DNA from: Neobacillus niacini
Lineage (GTDB): Bacteria; Bacillota; Bacilli; Bacillales; Cytobacillaceae
Length of the DNA stretch: 64,000 bases
Reading direction: 5' to 3'
Assembly: GCF_000759675.1 (NCBI RefSeq)
Contig: NZ_BAWM01000152.1
Location: forward strand, 300,770-364,769
A model generated the notes under the pieces. That model was not told where the DNA came from. It made no database searches and saw only the letters and a program-made list of their open reading frames with translations. Positions 24,301 to 32,852 of the stretch are shown in pieces (position 1 is the first letter of the stretch; every line of letters begins with the position of its first letter). The translations under genes were made by a program, and so were the position numbers.

Positions 24301-24864
24301 TTAATTTGCTTGAATTCCCTCTAATATCATTTCAACAAAAATCTCTGCTACTTCACGGTCCGTTGAAACTCCATTTGGATTAAACCAATGATAGCTCCAA
24401 TTGGATGCACCTAAAATACCAAAGGTAACGATATGTGAATTTAAGTCCGCCCGAAACTCTCCATTTTCGATTCCATCGTTAAGCAGCTTCTCGACATTCA
24501 AACGAAATTCGTCCCGTTTTGGCACAATTAAAGCGAGTCTTTCCTCATTCAAGTTTTTCATTTCTCTAAAAAAGATCTTCGCCGCAGATCCTTGTATTTT
24601 AATATTACTTATTAGCATGTAGACAATATCAAATAACTTCTCTTTACAGCTTCTATTGTCATCCAGAATCTTTCTTTGTTGTTCTATTAAGTAATTAATG
24701 TATCCGAGATGAATGTCCATTAAGAGTTCTTCTTTACTGGAAAAATAATAGTAAAACGTCCCTTTGGTAACACCAATTGAATCGACGATGTCCTGAATAG
24801 ACGTTTCCTTAAAACCCTTTTTCTCAAATAGATTAATACTATGTTCAGTTAATTTGTCTTTCAC
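24301..24864 (-). CDS. TetR/AcrR-family regulator of the acyl-CoA cluster
   Basis: 187 aa from a GTG start (GAGGA upstream). N-terminal HTH (~1-50) with SIQDIVDSIGVTKGTFYYYF, SSKEELL, followed by an all-helical ligand domain resembling the KstR2/FadR-type TetR C-terminal family. It is embedded in the fatty-acid catabolic cluster and flanked by two copies of a 20-bp palindrome, so it probably represses the cluster and is released by an acyl-CoA. Confidence 0.88.
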   Translation of the reverse strand: MKDKLTEHSINLFEKKGFKETSIQDIVDSIGVTKGTFYYYFSSKEELLMDIHLGYINYLIEQQRKILDDNRSCKEKLFDIVYMLISNIKIQGSAAKIFFREMKNLNEERLALIVPKRDEFRLNVEKLLNDGIENGEFRADLNSHIVTFGILGASNWSYHWFNPNGVSTDREVAEIFVEMILEGIQAN

Positions 24865-24961
24865 CGCTCATGTCCTCACAATCTGTAATATATCTAGTGA
24901 AATTATACCATATTCTTTTTCGTAACAAACACGGACAATCAGCAGAAAAATGTTAGACTTG

Positions 24962-26575
24962 CTATATTTTTACGGCTTCCTCTCTTAAGGCACGGCGGAG
25001 AATTTTACCTACTTGTGTTTTTGGCAATTGCTCACGAAACTCAACACTGCGAGGAACCTTGTAGGCAGCCATATTTTGCTTACAATATTGAATGATTCCC
25101 TCTTCTGTTGCTAATTGCCCTCCTTTTAGTACGACAAAAGCCTTTACATCTTCACCACGGTATTGGTCTGGAACACCGATGACTACTGCCTCTTGTACAG
25201 CAGGGTGTTCATAAAGCACTTCTTCAATGTCACGAGGATAAATATTAAAGCCGCTCGCAATAATTAAATCTTTCTTGCGATCAACGATATATAAATAGCC
25301 TTCTTCGTCTACTTTTGCAATGTCACCAGTATAAAGCCAGCCATCTCTCATCGTATTGGCTGTTTCTTCCGGCATGTTCCAGTAGGCTTTCATAATTTGA
25401 GGACCTTTTATAATCACTTCACCTAGTTCCCCAACTGGAACTTCCTCTAATCCACTTGCCACATCCACTATTTTATATTCGGTAGATGGCATACCAATTC
25501 CTACACTTCCCGGTTTGCGGTCCGCAAAGGGAGGGTTGCAATGAGTAGTTGGGGAGGCTTCAGAAAGTCCATATCCTTCTAAAATCTTTGCCCCTGTTTT
25601 TCTTTCAAACTCACGGAGAAGTTCTACTGGCATAGGTGCACTGCCGCTATTGCAGGTTTTAATACTATTAATTCCGTACTCCTCAGCACGTAGATGGTTT
25701 GTAATCGCCACATACATGGTTGGAACCCCTGGGAAAGTAGTCGGTTGTTCATGTTTGATTGTATTTAGTACTTCCTCTATATCAAATCGTGGAAGCATAA
25801 TCGATTCCCCACCTGTAAAAATGGTTAGGTTCATACAGGCTGTCATACCAAATACATGGAAAAGTGGAATAACCGTTAAACAGCGTTCTTTACCCAATTC
25901 AAATTCGTGTTTGAAAAATTCATAGGATTGAAGAACGTTTGCCACGATATTTCGATGTGTCAACATCGCTCCCTTTGATCTGCCCGTTGTGCCGCCTGTA
26001 TATTGGAGAACCGCAATGTCATGCTCCAGCTCAATGGTAACAGTTGTAACCTTTCCATTTCCTTCTGCTAAGAAGTTTTCAAAACTGCGATCTGGCGTGA
26101 AATCTTGTCCAGATGGCTGCAGGCTGACAACGATGATATTTTTCAAGCTTGTTCGTGGCTGAACGCTCTTTACTCTCGGATAAAAAGCATCCATGACAAC
26201 AATCGTTTCCGCGCCTGAATCAGTTAAGATATATTCAAGCTCACGCTCGACACTCATAGGGTTTACTTGAGTCACGATCGCCCCTGCTCCTAAAACGCCA
26301 TAATAGGAAATGACATATTGTGGACAGTTCGGCAGCATAAGTGCCACTCTATCACCCTTTTGAACTTGATTTTGCTGAAGTGCAGAGGTAAATCCTTGTG
26401 TAAGTCCTAGTAATTGCTGATAGGTAATTTTTCTGCCAAAGAAGGATAGTGCATTATTTGTAGGATAGTTTGCAGTAGTCTCTTGAAGTATTTCTATTAG
26501 ATTTTTTTCAGGGTTTAAGATTTTTGATGAAATTGTGTCTGGATATTGTGCCATCCCTTTTTTCCTTTCAGCCAT
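24962..26575 (-). CDS. long-chain fatty-acid--CoA ligase (AMP-forming)
   Basis: 537-aa ANL superfamily enzyme. A3 motif YTGGTTGRSKGAMLTH (~190-205), A5 GYGLSEASPTTH (~335), A7 YTGDIAKVDEEGY (~412), A8 RKKDLIIASGFNIYPRDIEE (~430-449) and A10 PKTQVGKILRRALR (~517-530, catalytic Lys). It activates fatty acids to acyl-CoA via an acyl-adenylate. GGAGGG 6 nt before ATG. Third gene of the acyl-CoA dehydrogenase - SDR - ligase - TetR - phosphotransferase series. Confidence 0.92.
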   Translation of the reverse strand: MAERKKGMAQYPDTISSKILNPEKNLIEILQETTANYPTNNALSFFGRKITYQQLLGLTQGFTSALQQNQVQKGDRVALMLPNCPQYVISYYGVLGAGAIVTQVNPMSVERELEYILTDSGAETIVVMDAFYPRVKSVQPRTSLKNIIVVSLQPSGQDFTPDRSFENFLAEGNGKVTTVTIELEHDIAVLQYTGGTTGRSKGAMLTHRNIVANVLQSYEFFKHEFELGKERCLTVIPLFHVFGMTACMNLTIFTGGESIMLPRFDIEEVLNTIKHEQPTTFPGVPTMYVAITNHLRAEEYGINSIKTCNSGSAPMPVELLREFERKTGAKILEGYGLSEASPTTHCNPPFADRKPGSVGIGMPSTEYKIVDVASGLEEVPVGELGEVIIKGPQIMKAYWNMPEETANTMRDGWLYTGDIAKVDEEGYLYIVDRKKDLIIASGFNIYPRDIEEVLYEHPAVQEAVVIGVPDQYRGEDVKAFVVLKGGQLATEEGIIQYCKQNMAAYKVPRSVEFREQLPKTQVGKILRRALREEAVKI

Positions 26576-26603
26576 TCAATTCCCTCCAAAAATATATAAT
26601 TTA

Positions 26604-27356
26604 CTAAAAAGTAAGTCCGCCACCATCAACAGATAGAGTTGCACCAGTTATAAACGAAGCTTCATCTGAAGCTAAGAAGAAAATAGCATTTGCTACTTCA
26701 TCTGGAGATCCAATTCTACCAAGAGCATTTGCCCTCGAAATAAATGGCCATCTTCTTTCATCCTGCTTCCAGGCATCAATAATCTTTGTGTCAATAACCC
26801 CTGGTGCAATGGCGTTAACACGGATGTTGTACTTGCCATACTCAAGTGCAGCATTTTGTGTTAGCAGCACAACACCGGCTTTCGAGGCGTTATAAGCAGA
26901 TTGATATTTTTTCCCCTTTAATCCTAGTAAACTAGCAGTATTAATGATGGCGCCCCCGCCTGATTTTTTTAATTCAGGAACCGCATACTTAATTCCAAGA
27001 AAAACGCCTTTTAAATTAATATCAATTACGTGATCCCATTCTTCTTCTGAAAGATCAACACTTCTTACCTCTGAATTACTAATTCCTGCATTATTGACCA
27101 AAATATGCAAGCCTCCAAAAGTATTTGTTGTGGTATTGATCAGCTCTTTTACCTGATTAGAGTTCTTAACATCTGTTTTGACAAAAATGGCTTCTCCACC
27201 TGACTCTACTATCAGGCTGACGGTTTCTTCACCGCTTTGGGAATTAACGTCTGCTACTGTCACCTTTGCTCCTTCTTTCGCAAAACGAATGGCTGCCTGG
27301 CGTCCAATTCCAGCCCCACCGCCGGTCACAATGGCTATTTTTTCATTCAATTTCAA
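26604..27356 (-). CDS. short-chain dehydrogenase/reductase (SDR)
   Basis: 250 aa, classical SDR: TGGGAGIGRQAA (~11-22, cofactor loop), NNAGIS (~87-92), catalytic Ser ~140 in NTASLLG, and YNASKAG (Tyr-x-x-x-Lys, ~153-159), ending SVDGGGLTF. An acidic VADVN at the end of beta-2 suggests NAD(H). In this setting it probably acts as a 3-hydroxyacyl-CoA (or alcohol) dehydrogenase of the degradation pathway. TTG start inferred. Confidence 0.9.
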   Translation of the reverse strand: MKLNEKIAIVTGGGAGIGRQAAIRFAKEGAKVTVADVNSQSGEETVSLIVESGGEAIFVKTDVKNSNQVKELINTTTNTFGGLHILVNNAGISNSEVRSVDLSEEEWDHVIDINLKGVFLGIKYAVPELKKSGGGAIINTASLLGLKGKKYQSAYNASKAGVVLLTQNAALEYGKYNIRVNAIAPGVIDTKIIDAWKQDERRWPFISRANALGRIGSPDEVANAIFFLASDEASFITGATLSVDGGGLTF

Positions 27357-27476
27357 GTTACTTCACGGCCTCTCTCCTAATGTCTATCTCTACAACAATA
27401 ACTTTCGACAGCACTGCCTTTGAAACCTTATACTCGTTATTCAACTAAATCGATTAAATTTGGAGATTGATATAAC

Positions 27477-28685
27477 TTATTGATATTTCTTTAATTCAAG
27501 CTTCGCAATCTGAGCACGGTGCACTTCATCTGGTCCGTCTGCTAGTCGTAATGTTCTAGAGTTTGCCCACATCGCTGCGAGTGGGAAATCATTAGAAACT
27601 CCAGCTCCCCCAAATGCTTGAATCGCTCTGTCGATGACACGTAATGCCATGTTAGGTGCCACTACTTTAATCATCGCAATTTCTGTTTTCGCCTCTTTGT
27701 TTCCAACTGTGTCCATCATATAAGCTGCCTTTAAAGTCAATAGTCTTGCTTGTTCAATTTCAATCCTTGAATCGGCAATCCATTCTTTAATAACCCCTTG
27801 GCTTGAAAGCGGTCTTCCAAAGGCTTCACGAACCTGAACGCGCTTACACAAAAGTTCAAGAGCTCGTTCCGCTGCACCAATCAACCTCATGCAGTGATGA
27901 ATTCTTCCAGGTCCTAATCTGCCTTGAGCAATCGCAAATCCTTTTCCTTCTCCCCATAGAATATTTTCTGCCGGAACTCGAACATTTTCATAGTTAATTT
28001 CGGCGTGTCCATGCGGAGCATGATCATAGCCGAAAACAGGCAGCATCCTTTCAATTGTAACCCCTGGAGTATCAAGAGGAACGAGAATCATCGATTGCTG
28101 CTCATGACGGTTGGCATTAAAGTCTGTTTTTCCCATTACAATCGCAATTTTACATCTAGGATCTCCCGCACCAGATGACCACCACTTACGTCCATTAATA
28201 ACGTACTCATCACCATCATTCACAATGCTTGCTTCGATATTTGTCGCATCCGAAGAAGCAACCGCTGGTTCTGTCATGGAAAAGCAAGATCGAATTTCCC
28301 CTGCTAGTAATGGTTTAAGCCACTTTTCCTTGTGTATCTCTTTACCATAGCGAACGATTACTTCCATGTTACCGGTATCCGGTGCACTGCAGTTAAACAC
28401 TTCAGGACCAATTATAGAGCGCCCCATAATTTCGCAAAGAGGGGCATATTCCAAGTTCTTTAAACCTGCTCCATATTCACTTTCTGGGAGAAATAAGTTC
28501 CAGAGACCAGCAGCCTTAGCCTTTGCCTTTAAGTCCTCCATTACCTGGGGGACAGCACTCCATCGATTTTCCTGCTCATTTAATTGCTGCTCATACACAT
28601 TTTCATTTGGGTATACATGTTCTTCCATGAAGTTTGTCAGCTTTGCCTGTAACTCTTTCACTTTAGCAGAATATAAAAATTCCAT
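27477..28685 (-). CDS. acyl-CoA dehydrogenase
   Basis: 402 aa, FAD-dependent ACAD fold. [14 protein letters not shown] (~135-148) is the FAD/substrate-binding motif, followed by [12 protein letters not shown], and the C-terminal [15 protein letters not shown] and [20 protein letters not shown] (~378-397) are typical. It matches the ACAD10/11-like bacterial acyl-CoA dehydrogenases that pair with an APH-type kinase, which is also encoded in this cluster. GGTGGAG RBS. The TetR-type operator lies 19 nt upstream of the start, so it heads the regulated operon. Confidence 0.92.
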   Translation of the reverse strand: MEFLYSAKVKELQAKLTNFMEEHVYPNENVYEQQLNEQENRWSAVPQVMEDLKAKAKAAGLWNLFLPESEYGAGLKNLEYAPLCEIMGRSIIGPEVFNCSAPDTGNMEVIVRYGKEIHKEKWLKPLLAGEIRSCFSMTEPAVASSDATNIEASIVNDGDEYVINGRKWWSSGAGDPRCKIAIVMGKTDFNANRHEQQSMILVPLDTPGVTIERMLPVFGYDHAPHGHAEINYENVRVPAENILWGEGKGFAIAQGRLGPGRIHHCMRLIGAAERALELLCKRVQVREAFGRPLSSQGVIKEWIADSRIEIEQARLLTLKAAYMMDTVGNKEAKTEIAMIKVVAPNMALRVIDRAIQAFGGAGVSNDFPLAAMWANSRTLRLADGPDEVHRAQIAKLELKKYQ

Positions 28686-28703
28686 TCACTCCACCCTTTC
28701 TTA

Positions 28704-28723
28704 CATACTAACCAGTTGGTATG
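28704..28723. promoter_or_regulatory. TetR-type operator candidate, site 2
   Basis: CATACTAACCAGTTGGTATG, a palindrome in front of the acyl-CoA dehydrogenase gene; 19 of 20 bases match the inverted site at 24229-24248. Most likely target of the cluster's TetR protein. Confidence 0.8.
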
Positions 28724-28795
28724 CTGTAATTACTATTATACCTCCAAACATTAAATATTCAAATTTATTTCTAAATATTCTAACAAAATTATAAT

Positions 28796-28990
28796 TTAAT
28801 ATCTCTTTATACCCATTTTTTGCTTTTTCATTAATTCATGTGATTTTTCAATAATATCCGTTAAAACATCTCCTTTATATACTCGACCTAATTTGAGGTT
28901 TTCTTGATAGTATTCAACAATTTCGTCTAGTTTGTCAGAGGTTTCTTTTGCAATCCTAACATTTAATTGTATTCTTCCGTTTTCAGCCAA
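28796..28990 (-). CDS. small RHH-like protein, 64 aa
   Basis: Best start is the TTG at 28990 (MAENGRIQLNVRIAKETSDK), 8 nt after AGGAG; an ATG six codons earlier would overlap that RBS. The short N-terminal strand (RIQLNVRI) followed by two helices (ETSDKLDEIVEYYQ and KGDVLTDIIEKSHELMKK) is the ribbon-helix-helix pattern, as in Arc/CopG DNA-binding proteins. No toxin gene lies beside it. Function unknown. Confidence 0.68.
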   Translation of the reverse strand: MAENGRIQLNVRIAKETSDKLDEIVEYYQENLKLGRVYKGDVLTDIIEKSHELMKKQKMGIKRY

Positions 28991-29243
28991 GGGAGACACT
29001 CCTATCATTCATATAGCAAACTGCTAGCACTTTGTATAATTCGTGTTATTACTTGATTATATACTATTATTCTACACTTTTTTCAATAATTCCTAAAAAA
29101 AGAATGACACTTAATATTTAGTATTACTCCCCTATTAAATATATGGATTTTCTGCTTTATAAAAAAACAGTTCATCATGAATAAATTCTTTTACATAAAA
29201 ATACATATTTTGCCTCAAATTATCTTGAGGAGGTTGGTAAAAT

Positions 29244-30125
29244 ATGAGTTTTACATGGTTATTTACTGTTTTATTTATGATTCAGCAAGTATTACCTCAA
29301 GCTAGTGTCCAAATAACAAGAGATGGGAAACCTAATTCCATTATCAAAAGAGAAGATTATTCTGTCGGTGATCCAAGTTACTTTATTCTTGATACAGAAA
29401 AATATGATCAACTAGTAAAAGGATTAGAAAAGCAGTTTTCTGTATCCCCTAAAAATGCAAAATTGGATCAGTATGGAAATATTATTCCCGAATATGTAGG
29501 TCGAAGTATAAATCGAGACGCCTTTACCGAAAAATTCTATTCCTACTTCTTTGAACATAAGACTTCACCATTGGAAATTCCAATTTATCCGGTTTACCCG
29601 AAAGTAGATAGTGAATTACTGTCAGATATTCGAAGTTATCGAATTGGGCGGTACATAACTTCCTTCAATCCAAATAATAAAAAGCGTACTACAAATATAA
29701 AATTGGCAGTTGAAGCTATTAATAATCATGTTGTCTTTCCTGGTGAAACTTTTTCTTTTAATCGGGTAGTGGGTAAGAGAACTACTGCGAAAGGTTATTT
29801 AAAAGCTAAGGTGATTGTAAGGGGTGAATATGCAGAAGACATCGGCGGCGGAATATGTCAGGTATCGTCGACTTTATTCAATGCTGTTGATAGTGCAGGA
29901 TTAAAAATTGTGCAGCGTTTTTCTCACAGCAGACATGTCCCTTATATTCCACCAGGACGTGATGCAACCGTGAGTTGGTATGGTCCTGACTTTGAATTTA
30001 AGAATATGTACAATCAACCCATTTTAATCCAGGCTAGAACGATGGGAAACCTTTTAGTCATTAAGTTATATTCCTCCGATGTCATTGAATACCAGCCCAA
30101 AAAGGTTCCTTTCCCACCATTATGA
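29244..30125 (+). CDS. VanW family protein
   Basis: 293 aa. N-terminal hydrophobic stretch (~3-20) suggests export; the C-terminal VanW domain (~150-280) is clear: FNPNNKKRTTNIKLAVEAIN, GETFSFNRVVGKRT, DIGGGICQVSSTLFNA and FSHSRHVPYIPPGRDATVS. VanW proteins occur in glycopeptide-resistance clusters and as general envelope proteins of spore formers (YoaR-like), with no settled biochemical role. AGGAGG precedes the ATG. No van genes are nearby, so it is not part of a resistance cluster. Confidence 0.88.
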   Translation: MSFTWLFTVLFMIQQVLPQASVQITRDGKPNSIIKREDYSVGDPSYFILDTEKYDQLVKGLEKQFSVSPKNAKLDQYGNIIPEYVGRSINRDAFTEKFYSYFFEHKTSPLEIPIYPVYPKVDSELLSDIRSYRIGRYITSFNPNNKKRTTNIKLAVEAINNHVVFPGETFSFNRVVGKRTTAKGYLKAKVIVRGEYAEDIGGGICQVSSTLFNAVDSAGLKIVQRFSHSRHVPYIPPGRDATVSWYGPDFEFKNMYNQPILIQARTMGNLLVIKLYSSDVIEYQPKKVPFPPL

Positions 30126-30153
30126 AAAAGTCCGCAATATGCGGACTTTTTTT
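30126..30153. terminator. bidirectional intrinsic terminator
   Basis: AAAAAGTCCGCA-ATA-TGCGGACTTTTTTT between the convergent VanW and small membrane-protein genes. Confidence 0.88.
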
Positions 30154-30424
30154 ACCGATTTTTATTATCATTTCTCAATGCACTTGCTAATAACTCCTCA
30201 GAGAACTCAGCAAGTGCCGTGTTGCTCATTGTATTAAGGTTAGTTTTCGGTGTAAAGCTTTGGACAACGTTTTGAAGAGGCACTGCAATATTATTTCGTT
30301 TCCCTCTTGTTAGACCAAAAACGGCGGCACTAATTCCGACTCCAAGGAGAGATACCCACATGGTCCCTCTACTCTTTCGTTTCATACCAAACATATTGAA
30401 AAACGGCTTTATCATATTTCTCAT
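30152..30424 (-). CDS. small hypothetical protein with one membrane segment
   Basis: 90 aa from ATG at 30424 (AAGGAG with 8-nt spacing); an ATG eight codons upstream overlaps no RBS. Basic N terminus (FNMFGMKRKSRG), one hydrophobic helix (~25-42, TMWVSLLGVGISAAVFGLT) and a polar C-terminal tail. Looks like the small YrzQ/DUF3918-type Bacillus proteins but I am not certain. It lies downstream of pssA on the same strand, ~150 nt away. Confidence 0.6.
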   Translation of the reverse strand: MRNMIKPFFNMFGMKRKSRGTMWVSLLGVGISAAVFGLTRGKRNNIAVPLQNVVQSFTPKTNLNTMSNTALAEFSEELLASALRNDNKNR

Positions 30425-30572
30425 CCAAAGCACTCCTTCTTCTACCATGAAATTGAAAGGTTAATGACCCTTCCATTAACTTAATCTTTGCGTTTAAGGT
30501 GAGAATATGTTTGGGAAACTCCTGGTGAATTGTTATTTGTTAACAGATTATATTAAGGTTAACATAATGTTG

Positions 30573-31064
30573 TCATAGCTTCTTTATTCTTATTGGACTC
30601 ACCATAAGTATGGAAAGTAGGATGGTAATAAAAGCATTACTATACAGAAATACTCCCATTAATGCCATTAACAACCCCGCAGCCGTTATCGGCAGCCCCA
30701 TAAAGTAACCTCTAGTTGGTTTCACATTGAATTTCGCTAACCGTAATGCACCCATTGTAGGAAATAGCATAAACGCTATTGTTGTGAAGATGGATGGTGG
30801 TTCCAAAGAATAAAAAAGAAGTGCTGGAGCAACACCAAGGCTAACAATGTCGGCTAATGAATCAAGTTCTACTCCTAATTCACTGTTCAACTTTAATCTC
30901 CTTGCCAATCGTCCATCAAAGAAATCAAATATAGTTGATAAAAAAATAAACATTGCAGCCATTTGTAAATATCCAGTCATATTGAAGGTAATGGAAAAGA
31001 CCCCAGATAATAAATTTCCAATGGTCAATAGATTCGGCACTACTCTAACCAAGCGGTTTATCAA
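30573..31064 (-). CDS. pssA: CDP-diacylglycerol--serine O-phosphatidyltransferase
   Basis: 163-aa integral membrane enzyme of the CDP-alcohol phosphatidyltransferase family. The complete motif D-x2-DG-x2-AR-x8-G-x3-D-x3-D is present (residues ~47-73, FDFFDGRLARR then GVELDSLAD). It joins serine to CDP-diacylglycerol, making phosphatidylserine for phosphatidylethanolamine synthesis. TTG start with GGGGGGA upstream. A psd gene is not adjacent. About 15 residues shorter than B. subtilis PssA. Confidence 0.88.
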   Translation of the reverse strand: MINRLVRVVPNLLTIGNLLSGVFSITFNMTGYLQMAAMFIFLSTIFDFFDGRLARRLKLNSELGVELDSLADIVSLGVAPALLFYSLEPPSIFTTIAFMLFPTMGALRLAKFNVKPTRGYFMGLPITAAGLLMALMGVFLYSNAFITILLSILMVSPIRIKKL

Positions 31065-31218
31065 GCAGATCCCCCCTTTTTTGTGGCCAATCCTTCCATC
31101 TTATTTCTCTACTTCTATATTCTGCACCATTTTTAATAAAGTGAATCTATATTCTGAACCAAGGTATATTAATACCATTTCGTCAAATGATAAAAATGAA
31201 AGGATGGTTGGTGAAAAA

Positions 31219-31470
31219 ATGGATAAAACCTTAGGTTATTTACGTGAAATCTTATCAAACTACAGTGATGAGCATTCTGAAGGAAAACAACTATATCACA
31301 AATTATCTGAAGGGAATTTTTCATCGGAGGGAGATTTTGTTAGGAAATTAAATCAGAAGGAAAGCGACTTTTTAAATAAAATACTTCCTAATGAAATTAA
31401 TTATGCCAAGGAAGAGCAGGATGAAAAAAGGGCTCATGAATTAAATGAAGTTTATGAACTCTTATTTTAG
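31219..31470 (+). CDS. csgA: sigma-G-dependent spore protein CsgA
   Basis: 83 aa. MDKTLGYLREILSNYSDEHS at the N terminus and KEEQDEKRAHELNEVYELLF at the C terminus match B. subtilis CsgA (82 aa), a forespore protein made under sigma-G whose precise role is unknown. ATG chosen over an in-frame ATG five codons earlier, which has no spaced RBS. Transcribed divergently from pssA. Confidence 0.85.
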   Translation: MDKTLGYLREILSNYSDEHSEGKQLYHKLSEGNFSSEGDFVRKLNQKESDFLNKILPNEINYAKEEQDEKRAHELNEVYELLF

Positions 31471-31485
31471 ACTTTGGCTACATAA

Positions 31486-31516
31486 AAAAGAGATGTTAGT
31501 TGGGAAACTAACATCT
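31486..31516. terminator. intrinsic terminator
   Basis: GATGTTAGTT/AACTAACATC stem. The T-run (CTTTTTTATG) lies on the minus-strand side, so it can end the SPFH/RHH operon as well as follow csgA. Confidence 0.7.
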
Positions 31517-31674
31517 CATCTTCGGGAAATAAATTGACACAATTCTAAATTATTTCCTAGGTAAGCGCATACAACGACAAAAGGCGAGGTATTGTCGTAT
31601 CGATTTCTTCCGCTAAACGACAGAAAATGAGTAAATTTGTAAACCTGCCTGTTTAATCCGACAAATGCATATAC
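31517..31674. other. intergenic region with ACGACA repeats
   Basis: No open frame with an RBS. It holds ACGACAAAA (31572-31580) and ACGACAGAAA (near 31617-31626) and an inverted pair TGTCGT...ACGACA around 31590-31622. It could form a hairpin in the 3' UTR of the minus-strand operon; nature unknown. Confidence 0.4.
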
Positions 31675-31857
31675 TTATTCATCTTTCTTTCTTCCTGTGT
31701 TATCAGTTTTTTTTAGTCTACCTGAATCTTTTAAACCTTTTTTAATGATTATTTCTATTTGTGCATTTACACTACGAAATTCATCCTCTGCCCATTTCTC
31801 TAGCGCATCATAGATTTGCTGATCAATACGCAGTAAAAATCTTTTCTTCTCAGCCAC
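31675..31857 (-). CDS. Arc-type ribbon-helix-helix protein
   Basis: 60 aa, GTG start. MAEKKRFLLRIDQQIYDALE, KWAEDEFRSVNAQIEIIIKK is a textbook RHH fold: one DNA-contacting strand (RFLLRID) and two helices, with SVNAQIE at the turn, as in Arc/Mnt repressors. Basic, charged C-terminal tail. It lies 12 nt after the SPFH gene, so they are co-transcribed. Possible autoregulator of this two-gene unit; no toxin-like partner is present. Confidence 0.82.
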   Translation of the reverse strand: MAEKKRFLLRIDQQIYDALEKWAEDEFRSVNAQIEIIIKKGLKDSGRLKKTDNTGRKKDE

Positions 31858-31869
31858 TAAATCACAACC

Positions 31870-32736
31870 TTAGTAGATACTTCCTGTATTAATTATCGGC
31901 TGGCTACCCTTTTCAGAAACTAACGCTACCATTAAATTATTTACCATTTGCGCTTTCTTTTCTTCATCAAGTTCTACGATTCCCTCTGTGCTCAATTGGT
32001 CTATCGCCGATTTAACCATAGTAACGGCTCCCTCAACAATTACTTTCCTTGCAGCTAATACTGCCTTTGCCTGTTGTCTTTGAAGCATTGCATGTGCGAT
32101 TTCACTTGAATAAGCCAAATGCATAATTCTCGCTTCGATAATCTCCACACCAGCAAGCTGAAGCCTATGCTGCAGGTCCTTTGTTAATTCATCTGCGACT
32201 TCATCAGAATGCTGGCGCAAAGAAATTTCATAGTCATTATTAAAATTATCGTAAGGATACTGACTTGCTATGTGGCGTAGACCAGTTTCACTTTGAGTAT
32301 GAACGAACTCTTTATAATCTTCAACATCGAAAACCGCTTTTGCGGAGTCAAACACCTTATAAACAACTACTGCGGCAATTTCAATTGGATTACCTTCTAA
32401 ATCATTAACTTTTAACTTATCACTATTGAAATTGATGACTCGTAAGGAAACGTTCTTTCTAACTGTTAATGGTACTGATAACCAAAAGCCCTCTTCTTTA
32501 ATAACTCCTAGATAGCTTCCAAAAAGCGTAAATACTTTTGCTTGATTAGGCTGAATAACAGTAAAAGCTGAGATAAGAAGTACCGTTATGATAAGGGATA
32601 CTAAAGAAACAATCAACATAAGAAAGTTTTCGCTCAAAATAAATTGCCTAATATTAAATACCGTCATTGCTCCGAATAAAAGTAAGAGGATAACACCCAA
32701 AAACCCGTTTATTTTAAACATTTCTTTTTCCTTCAA
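31870..32736 (-). CDS. SPFH (band 7/stomatin) domain membrane protein
   Basis: 288 aa from TTG at 32736 (GGGAG with 8-nt spacing). Two close N-terminal hydrophobic segments (~8-26, ~32-55), then the SPFH domain (~60-250): [51 protein letters not shown], and an Ala/Lys-rich C-terminal helix ([20 protein letters not shown]). Such proteins oligomerise at the membrane and scaffold microdomains. Partner of a small RHH protein in a conserved-looking bicistron. Confidence 0.87.
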   Translation of the reverse strand: MKEKEMFKINGFLGVILLLLFGAMTVFNIRQFILSENFLMLIVSLVSLIITVLLISAFTVIQPNQAKVFTLFGSYLGVIKEEGFWLSVPLTVRKNVSLRVINFNSDKLKVNDLEGNPIEIAAVVVYKVFDSAKAVFDVEDYKEFVHTQSETGLRHIASQYPYDNFNNDYEISLRQHSDEVADELTKDLQHRLQLAGVEIIEARIMHLAYSSEIAHAMLQRQQAKAVLAARKVIVEGAVTMVKSAIDQLSTEGIVELDEEKKAQMVNNLMVALVSEKGSQPIINTGSIY

Positions 32737-32796
32737 GCCAATCACTCCCTAAAAAATTATTTATCTACTATCATAATGATATCACTTTAATATCAA

Positions 32797-32852
32797 AAAA
32801 GATATCCATTAAAAGCCGCCATACGGCAGCTTTTAATGGATATCTTTTTTCT
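32797..32852. terminator. long hairpin terminator overlapping yitT stop codon
   Basis: GATATCCATTAAAAGC/GCTTTTAATGGATATC arms (16 bp, extended through GCC/GGC) with A- and T-runs on both sides. The stop codon and last three codons of the YitT gene lie inside the 3' arm. Confidence 0.85.

Noticed and set aside
28796-28990. Toxin-antitoxin module suggested by the RHH proteins at 28.8 kb and 31.7 kb.
   Set aside because: Neither has a toxin-like neighbour; one stands alone and the other pairs with an SPFH membrane protein.
29244-30125. Vancomycin resistance gene (VanW).
   Set aside because: VanW-domain proteins are common in spore formers; no vanHAX or vanRS genes occur here.
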